From assembly GCF_014982785.1 (NCBI RefSeq), contig NZ_JADCKB010000025.1:1-41103 (forward strand): a DNA stretch of 41,103 bases, given 5' to 3'. Shown here piece by piece: positions 35,424 through 41,103 of the stretch. The position numbers were made by a program, and so were the translations under genes. Below the pieces are notes generated by a model. The model saw nothing but the letters and a program-made list of their open reading frames with translations, was not told the origin of the DNA and made no database searches. Source of the DNA: Ructibacterium gallinarum (GTDB taxonomy: Bacteria > Bacillota > Clostridia > Monoglobales > Monoglobaceae). Numbering within the stretch: position 1 is the first letter of the stretch; each line of letters starts with the position of its first letter.

Positions 35424-38400
35424 TTACTCAATAATAAATCTATTCTTGCAGGTTGCAGAACTTCCTGTATATTGTGTAACTTCAAATTCAATTGTTGTCT
35501 CTTCACCACTAGGAAGAACCACGTCAAATACTTTTTCATTCCACTCCTTTTGATCAGGGTTCGTTTGATAAACCTCAATTATATCATTTTGTCCGTCATT
35601 AGTCCAGTATTTAATATAGTAATCCATCTGTAAAGTTGGATGATAGATAAAGCGACGATCCACATCCGCAGCATTATGAATGGTCACCGTATATTTATGT
35701 GTCACTCCATAACCCTGCATGGTGGTATGCCCGATAAAATCCGACAAGCTCTCCGTGCCATTTGCCGCAGCATTTGTACGGGTTGGATCGTCAGCCGGCA
35801 AAGCACGCATCCAATCCACATCAAATTCCTCGTTTCCAGAAAACTGTGCTTTGTTTTTATATGGACCAATGCGTCCCTCAAACGGCACATCACAATAGTT
35901 CATGTACGCAGAATGATAACCGTCAAATATGACCGGCGCCGACAGCCCGCCATCATCCGTGATAAGAGGTCCATCGTACGTTAATGGAAAGATCGCACTT
36001 TCCGGCATACGCTTTTTACAATCCTCAAACAACGGCATACTATGTGTATAAAAGCTCTCAGTTATATTGTTTTGGCCTGGATACAACTTCTCATTTTTCA
36101 CAATAAATTTCAGATTTTCTCCGCTTGGTGTATCGTTATCAATATAAAAATGCATGGGAGCAGCCTCTATTGTCTGTGCAAAATTCCCTATTCCCTTCAT
36201 TACAACCGGATTTTGATCTGCAAACTGACTCTTCGTTTCTCCTGGAACAAAATAACTTGTAAAATTTTGATTTCCATAGGAATTTGAATCAGAACTTGCC
36301 ATAGTCGCCAAACTCACCGAACCTTCTAAAACAACAAATTCCATCATAATCCAGACATAACCATAACCTTCGTTATCAGAAATCAAAATGTCGCCGCTGA
36401 CAAGCATATCACTAAACCACCAGAAATGATCTCCATTTTGATCCTGAAAAATCTCCTTCGGAGCTCCTATCTCTTTATAATCGTTAATCATTCGCTGACC
36501 TGGGCTATTCACCTCATTTCCAGAAAAATCTCCCCATGTCTTAAATAAATTCCAGTTCCCATCATAGCCCGCATTCGTTACTCCCAGCTTTGTCACCTTA
36601 ATTGTTCCAGTATCATTTCCGGTATTATAAAATACCCCATTATAATATAATGAGTCATTACCAGAAAACGCTGTGCCTTGAGGAACGTAACCCTCCATTC
36701 CTTTATGATGGTACTCAAACAGCGTATATGTGCCTGGCTGTAAATGATCCAGATGCATAAGTGCCATAGAATTTTCCTGATTAACTATCTCTGTATTTGG
36801 AATATGTTCTGGTTCATCTACATAAATATACTTGTGATTTTCTCCGCTTGGATTTTGATCAAATACTACCTCTTGAGGTGTAATAATAGACTGAACTATT
36901 GTTTCCAAACTAGAGCTTCTTGCCACACTGTTTCCGTTTTTTAAAAAGTCCACGTAAAGCTCAATTTTTTTACCTGATCGCGACGAGTCAAAGCGTACGT
37001 TATAAAATGAAACTATTTTTTCACCAGCCACATATGCCTCACTTTTTAAATATGCAGTACTATCACCGCTCCATCTTGCATATAATATTGCTCGATCTGC
37101 TCCTATGGGGACATCACATGTAAACTGATTGTTGGTTCCTATCACTGGCTTAGTATAATCTCCATCTCCAATATTCTCCTGACGATGATAAGATAAAAAC
37201 AGGCTTGAATAATTTATGCTAATTTTATATTCAGAATTCACCTTAATGGAATTCCATGCCTCGCTTGTAGCCTTGGGCGTAATACCAACATAATATTTCT
37301 TGCCGGGCTCCATGGTATAGGTAAGCGAAGATGCACCGGTGCTCTGCATGATAAACTGCTGCTCACTTAGATCATACAATACAAACACACTGTTTTGCTT
37401 TAACGCATCTGCTCCCTCCAGGGTTATCGTTTTGGTTTGCGTTCTATTTCCCACTGGAATTCTATACCAATCAATATCAAGTTGATTGTCCAGCTTGCCG
37501 CTGACCGAACTATTTAACTCGGCAGTGATATCCGTCCCATTATAACTGATAAAATCATTCGTCAAACTCTCACTATACTGTTCCCCGGTTAAATCTCCAT
37601 TCAAAGAAGTTTTGGTTACTGTTAGCTTATATTCCCCTTCGGTATTCCCTTCCTTGTTCCGCAAATAGATATAATAGTCTCCGCTGGCCGGTGCAACATA
37701 GGTCACATATTTCATCTTGTCCGAAGCCTGCGGCGGACTTGGATTTTCATATTTATTAATGGTGAACCAATAATCCGTCCAAGCACCATTCTCTTCTGTT
37801 CGCATATTGCTGAATAGATACAGCGCACAGCTGTCCGCTTTCATTTCTCCAAAGGTTTCAAGGCACACCGTTATTTTATCACCCTCGTTTGCCCGCAGAT
37901 AATAATAATCCTCATCCACCGCAGTATCAAAATTCAATCCGCTGATCCCGGACGTATATCTGCTGCCGTCTCCCAACACAGCAGTGCCAAGCGGGGAATC
38001 CGCTGTTCCGTCATCAAAATTCTGGTTTGGTTCATAACCATCGTATGTATCCACTATGTAGAAATCAACCTCAAAGACCGCACTTTTCCCGTTTGACAAT
38101 TCACCTGGCTTGGCTGATACCATCACTCCATAGTTATTTGCATAATGCGACACATAATGCGTAGATGCAACCTTACTATCATTTTCCCAATGTCGTATAT
38201 ACCCGGAGCTCAAAAAACTGTCGGTAGTTGTATCATAAACATTTGGCACACCTATCGTTTTACCGTCCTTTGGCCGGGTAACAACCACCAACTTTTTCCC
38301 ACTGGGTATATAAATTTGAAATGTTGCCGGGGCAGTTTCTGTCACTGTACACTCTTTATAAGAACCGTTGGATACCTGTTCCGCATTTAACCAGATATCC

Positions 38401-40274
38401 GGCGTAGTAAAACTGACAGGCGGAACATATGAAATATTGTTCATAGGGGCATCCGTAATCAAATCAGGGGTTACCGTTGTAATGTTCTGCTGCAATGTAC
38501 TCATCTGCATCCGCAGCGGTATCTCCCCTTCCGCAGATGCTGTAAAGTTCACCATCAAAGAGAAGGCTTGACTTACACTAACACCCAAATCTGAAAATAC
38601 CTTGATATAATAATTATACGGTAACACAGACAAATTTTCAACTACTTTATTGCCGTTTCGTTCTATATCATTTACTATAATTTCTCCGGTTTCATTATAA
38701 AGCGACACCCGGTACAAGCAGTTTTGCGGAATATCACCGAGCACAATGTCTAGTGTTCCCGCTGTCTCTGGCGTAAACCGATACCAAATTTCCTGTTCCA
38801 GATAATATAGTTTGTCATTGACTGCTGTCCCGCTGATGATTTGCTTTGCATCCCTTGTGCTGTCATACGGTGTCTTATAGACAGAGCTGCTCCACGCACC
38901 TTCTCCATTTGCAAACATCGCACGGACGCGGTATTGATAAACAGTTCCCTCCTGTACGACATGAGAATAAGATGCCTCTGCACCCACCTCTGTGACCTGG
39001 CCATTGACCTCTAACTGATACCCTGACACCCCAGCAATTTTATTCCAACTGACTATGACAGTGTCTCCGTCTGTGCTGAGATTCAGCTGAGGCACGGCCG
39101 CCCCATAGTAGGCAAATCCCTCTGCTGGTACTGTATCATCAAAGCCTCCGTACAGCATAAGCGTTTCGTTCACTTCTGCAATCGCAAAGCCTGCTTTTGC
39201 CTGCGGCAAATCTATTCGTTCTGTCCAGGCATCTAAGACGGAGTCATATTCCTCAACCGAGGTGGTCTGCAATACTGTCCATCCATTCGACTGATTTATG
39301 ATTCCATCTGTACCATCTTCTGTATAGCTGACCTGACCGCCCAAAACATACATTTTGTCATTGATCTGGCAGAATCCCATATTGCTGCGAGCAATATTCA
39401 TAGAAGCACAAGCTTCCCACTGGTTTGCCACTGTGTCAAGCCGATACACACCAGACAAACATCCAGTTTCGTTTGCCCCGCCAAAGACATAGACAGATCC
39501 GTTCCAGCATGCCGCTTTTCCATAACCGCAGTTAACCGGCAGATCAGGCAGCGTTTGCCATGTGTCTGCTGCAACATTATATCTGCGAACATCATTCAAA
39601 TATCCGGTGTCGTTTACACCGCCTATGGTATAAATATACGTATTATCTGACGCAACCGCCATTGCGTAGGCAGCTGCAGGCATTGTCCCTATCAGTTGGC
39701 CTTCATTGCCGTCGAAGCAATAGACAGCGTCTGAAATTCCCATGCCGCCATATCCCCCCAGCAGATATGCCTTGCCATTTATAACCACGCTACTCTGAAA
39801 GGCACGAGCCAATGTGGAAGCCGAAACAGAATTGACCCACGCATTTTTTGTCTCGTCATACTTTTCAATCTGAGAGATATATTGCCCCGCTCCGTCATAG
39901 CCGCCAATCAAAAAGGTTCCTTTGGCAGTTTCTGCCGCTGACGCACCGTATCGCTCGATGTTGGGCTGCGGTGTCTCCAGCGAGACACTTAAAGCGCCAT
40001 ATGCATTGACGCTGATTTTCGGCTGTTGGCCGCCTTTCGTCAGCACACTGTGTCCGGCCAAGATCTTCTGTCGAATCATTTTGGCAGACAGTGTAGGATT
40101 GTTGCTTTTCAACAACGCCACAATCCCGCTAACAAACGGCGCCGCCATAGAGGTGCCACTCATGTCACCATATTTATCCTTCGGCAAGGTACTATATATG
40201 TCTCTTCCAGGGGCCGCGATATCTACCTTATTCCCATAGTTTGAAAAATCGCAAAGATACCCATTTGTACTCAA
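35424..40274 (-). CDS. Subtilisin-like (S8) protease with kelch, Fn3 and PPC-like domains, 5' truncated
   Basis: The frame begins inside the S8 catalytic domain: FSNYGNKVDIAAPG, then GDMSGTSMAAPFVSG with the nucleophile at Ser42 counted from the TTG at 40274. The Asp and His parts of the triad and the signal peptide are absent. After the catalytic end (~95) come about six kelch-type repeats (105-400; GTFLIGGYDGAGQYISQIEK, KAYLLGGYGGMG, YIYTIGGVNDTG, SVYVFGGANETG, KMYVLGGQ, TLMLYGGFDD), an Fn3-like domain (405-485), and three PPC-like sandwiches (about 500-600, 780-920 and 925-1060). A beta-rich C-terminal third of unknown type runs to 1616. Upstream, the same frame continues into an IS3 OrfB remnant, so the gene was cut by a transposition event and is probably inactive as a protease. 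Confidence 0.85.
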   Translation of the reverse strand: MSTNGYLCDFSNYGNKVDIAAPGRDIYSTLPKDKYGDMSGTSMAAPFVSGIVALLKSNNPTLSAKMIRQKILAGHSVLTKGGQQPKISVNAYGALSVSLETPQPNIERYGASAAETAKGTFLIGGYDGAGQYISQIEKYDETKNAWVNSVSASTLARAFQSSVVINGKAYLLGGYGGMGISDAVYCFDGNEGQLIGTMPAAAYAMAVASDNTYIYTIGGVNDTGYLNDVRRYNVAADTWQTLPDLPVNCGYGKAACWNGSVYVFGGANETGCLSGVYRLDTVANQWEACASMNIARSNMGFCQINDKMYVLGGQVSYTEDGTDGIINQSNGWTVLQTTSVEEYDSVLDAWTERIDLPQAKAGFAIAEVNETLMLYGGFDDTVPAEGFAYYGAAVPQLNLSTDGDTVIVSWNKIAGVSGYQLEVNGQVTEVGAEASYSHVVQEGTVYQYRVRAMFANGEGAWSSSVYKTPYDSTRDAKQIISGTAVNDKLYYLEQEIWYRFTPETAGTLDIVLGDIPQNCLYRVSLYNETGEIIVNDIERNGNKVVENLSVLPYNYYIKVFSDLGVSVSQAFSLMVNFTASAEGEIPLRMQMSTLQQNITTVTPDLITDAPMNNISYVPPVSFTTPDIWLNAEQVSNGSYKECTVTETAPATFQIYIPSGKKLVVVTRPKDGKTIGVPNVYDTTTDSFLSSGYIRHWENDSKVASTHYVSHYANNYGVMVSAKPGELSNGKSAVFEVDFYIVDTYDGYEPNQNFDDGTADSPLGTAVLGDGSRYTSGISGLNFDTAVDEDYYYLRANEGDKITVCLETFGEMKADSCALYLFSNMRTEENGAWTDYWFTINKYENPSPPQASDKMKYVTYVAPASGDYYIYLRNKEGNTEGEYKLTVTKTSLNGDLTGEQYSESLTNDFISYNGTDITAELNSSVSGKLDNQLDIDWYRIPVGNRTQTKTITLEGADALKQNSVFVLYDLSEQQFIMQSTGASSLTYTMEPGKKYYVGITPKATSEAWNSIKVNSEYKISINYSSLFLSYHRQENIGDGDYTKPVIGTNNQFTCDVPIGADRAILYARWSGDSTAYLKSEAYVAGEKIVSFYNVRFDSSRSGKKIELYVDFLKNGNSVARSSSLETIVQSIITPQEVVFDQNPSGENHKYIYVDEPEHIPNTEIVNQENSMALMHLDHLQPGTYTLFEYHHKGMEGYVPQGTAFSGNDSLYYNGVFYNTGNDTGTIKVTKLGVTNAGYDGNWNLFKTWGDFSGNEVNSPGQRMINDYKEIGAPKEIFQDQNGDHFWWFSDMLVSGDILISDNEGYGYVWIMMEFVVLEGSVSLATMASSDSNSYGNQNFTSYFVPGETKSQFADQNPVVMKGIGNFAQTIEAAPMHFYIDNDTPSGENLKFIVKNEKLYPGQNNITESFYTHSMPLFEDCKKRMPESAIFPLTYDGPLITDDGGLSAPVIFDGYHSAYMNYCDVPFEGRIGPYKNKAQFSGNEEFDVDWMRALPADDPTRTNAAANGTESLSDFIGHTTMQGYGVTHKYTVTIHNAADVDRRFIYHPTLQMDYYIKYWTNDGQNDIIEVYQTNPDQKEWNEKVFDVVLPSGEETTIEFEVTQYTGSSATCKNRFIIE

Positions 40275-40548
40275 AGCTGCAACAGAGAGGTTGGTATCAA
40301 TTCGGCTTGAAAAGGCATAGCCGATGATTTTCTTAAGGCATAAATCCTTAACGATTGTGGTATGCAGCCACCCTTCATCCGTGGGTATATAGGTAATATT
40401 GCCAACCCATTTTTGATTTGGTTTATTTGCTGTAAAATTTCTTTGTAAAAGATTTGGTGAAACAATGTTAATTATGCTTTGAATTAGTTGTGATTTTGTA
40501 ACCTTTTTTACGAATTGAGTGTATATTATAAAGTTTCATCAGCTTATG
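40275..40548 (-). pseudogene. IS3-family OrfB remnant fused to the truncated protease
   Basis: On the minus strand HKLMKLYNIHSIRKKGYKIT and TNSKHN are followed, after a one-base frame change, by PNLLQRNFTANKPNQKWVGN, ITYIPTDEGWLHTTIVKDLC and KKIIGYAFSSRIDTNLSVAA. This is the HTH-to-first-Asp part of an IS3-family DDE transposase (the first catalytic Asp position reads N in WVGNITYI instead of the usual D). The frame then passes straight into the S8 protease at 40274. The junction lies in a VAAL stretch that both parent proteins could share. Confidence 0.82.
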
Positions 40549-40685
40549 GGTTGATGTAAATGTAAAGCTTCTTAATGAGAGTGGGCATTATTTAATATAT
40601 AATACAGATTAGATAAATCCTGTTGTGATATATTATAGTTGTAACACTACTACCAAAAAAGATATAATCTTAGAAGGAAAAGAGG

Positions 40686-40976
40686 ATGTTACAAATGAAA
40701 CACTATGAAACTGAATTCAAGAAGAAAATTGTTCGCCTTCATCTTGAAGAGGGACGCTCCCTCAAAAGTCTTGCAGTTGAATATGGAGTATCACATGCAA
40801 GCATATCAAACTGGACAAACCAATTTCGCAATGAATGCCAAACAAACGAAGAAGCCCAAGCCGATTATAATTTTATGAAGGAAAATCTCAAACTTCGAAA
40901 ACAGCTTGCTGAACTTCAAAAGGAAAATGAATTCCTAAAAAAAGCGGCGGCATTCTTTGCGAAGGAAATCGATTAG
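40686..40976 (+). CDS. IS3-family transposase OrfA
   Basis: A 96-residue DNA-binding protein of an IS3-type element. The helix-turn-helix (about 25-48) reads LKSLAVEYGVSHASISNWTN, and a leucine-zipper-like coiled coil (about 65-90, ENLKLRKQLAELQKENEFLK) follows, as in Tnp_1 (PF01527) proteins. An alternative ATG at 40695 has GAGG nine bases upstream and may be the true start. The overlapping OrfB is in the -1 frame, and both together would make the OrfAB transposase. The element continues beyond the window; its left end is not identifiable, and no TGAACCCCAAAAG-type repeat precedes it. Confidence 0.93.
   Translation: MLQMKHYETEFKKKIVRLHLEEGRSLKSLAVEYGVSHASISNWTNQFRNECQTNEEAQADYNFMKENLKLRKQLAELQKENEFLKKAAAFFAKEID
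40937..40943 (+). promoter_or_regulatory. Programmed -1 frameshift site (A AAA AAA)
   Basis: Seven A residues are phased so that the OrfA codons are CTA AAA AAA GCG. Slipping back by one base gives AAA AAA AGC GGC, which opens into the OrfB frame. This is the standard place and phase for IS3-family OrfAB frameshifting. Confidence 0.8.
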
Positions 40977-41103
40977 AGGCTTATCGATTTATCCAAGAAC
41001 ACAATAAAGAGTATGGTCTAAGATGGCTTTTATGCCGTTTCGATATCTGTCCAAACGCTTATTATAATTATTTAAAAAATCGAAAAGCTGAATATCAGCA
41101 ATA
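40940..41103 (+). CDS. IS3-family transposase OrfB, N-terminal part, runs off the window
   Basis: In the -1 frame relative to OrfA the sequence reads SGGILCEGNRLEAYRFIQEH and then NKEYGLRWLLCRFDICPNAY and YNYLKNRKAEYQQ up to the window end. The Arg/Trp-Leu-Cys followed by F-x-x-[CS]-P-x-x-Y-Y-x-[YW] is typical of the OrfB start of IS3 elements. It has no good start of its own and is likely expressed only as the OrfAB fusion. The DDE domain is outside the window. Confidence 0.88.

Noticed and set aside
40600-40695. Left end of the right-hand IS as the partner of the 101-120 repeat
   Set aside because: No sequence like TGAACCCCAAAAGTTGGACA precedes orfA, so the two edge elements were not joined into one composite transposon.
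1-41103. CRISPR array, tRNA or rRNA genes
   Set aside because: No regularly spaced long repeats and no cloverleaf or rRNA-like stretches were noticed by eye on either strand.

Overview
The window reads as a piece of a low-GC, AT-rich Gram-positive genome, most likely a plant-fibre-degrading member of the Clostridia. The support is a YesM/YesN-type two-component system, an Lpl-type sugar ABC transporter without its own ATPase, S-layer homology (SLH) proteins, many copper-amine-oxidase-N-like 'stalk' domains and strong AGGAGG-type ribosome binding sites. The mixture of SLH, stalk and Big_5 proteins with glycosidases recalls Monoglobus-like gut bacteria, but that placement is only a guess.

Layout. 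Positions 1-120 hold the 3' end of an IS3-family element. From 28135 down to 355 about fifteen genes lie on the minus strand, mostly with gaps under 80 bp or with overlaps, and look like one long polysaccharide-utilisation operon. Its order is: a membrane-anchored solute-binding protein, an LplA-type lipoprotein, two permeases, two secreted Big_5 proteins, two large secreted GH10 xylanases, an SLH surface protein, an SLH-like secreted protein, a decayed GH31 gene, a GH130_2 phosphorylase, a GH31 glycosidase, a GH130_1 mannosylglucose phosphorylase and a GH94 phosphorylase. Divergent from it (28355-31755, plus strand) lie the sensor kinase and the AraC-type response regulator that probably control it.

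Inferred function: GH10 enzymes cut hemicellulose at the cell surface, with SLH proteins helping to dress the wall. The ABC system imports oligosaccharides using a shared ATPase encoded elsewhere. In the cytoplasm the two GH130 enzymes and the GH94 enzyme split beta-mannosyl and beta-glucosyl links with phosphate, saving ATP, while a GH31 enzyme removes alpha-linked side groups. The cytosolic set points to (galacto)glucomannan, the secreted set to xylan.

The intergenic stretch 31756-32282 holds three direct repeats, two sizeable inverted repeats and a scrap of an IS481-like transposase. From 32283 to 40274 follows a visibly more GC-rich minus-strand cluster: a subtilisin-like protease with kelch and PPC-like modules (5' end lost), a secreted stalk-domain protein and a DUF6273-plus-stalk protein (3' end lost). 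Both ends of this cluster are broken next to transposase remnants. At the right edge (40686-41103) a second IS3-family element begins, with a clear -1 frameshift site. No tRNA, rRNA or CRISPR was seen.
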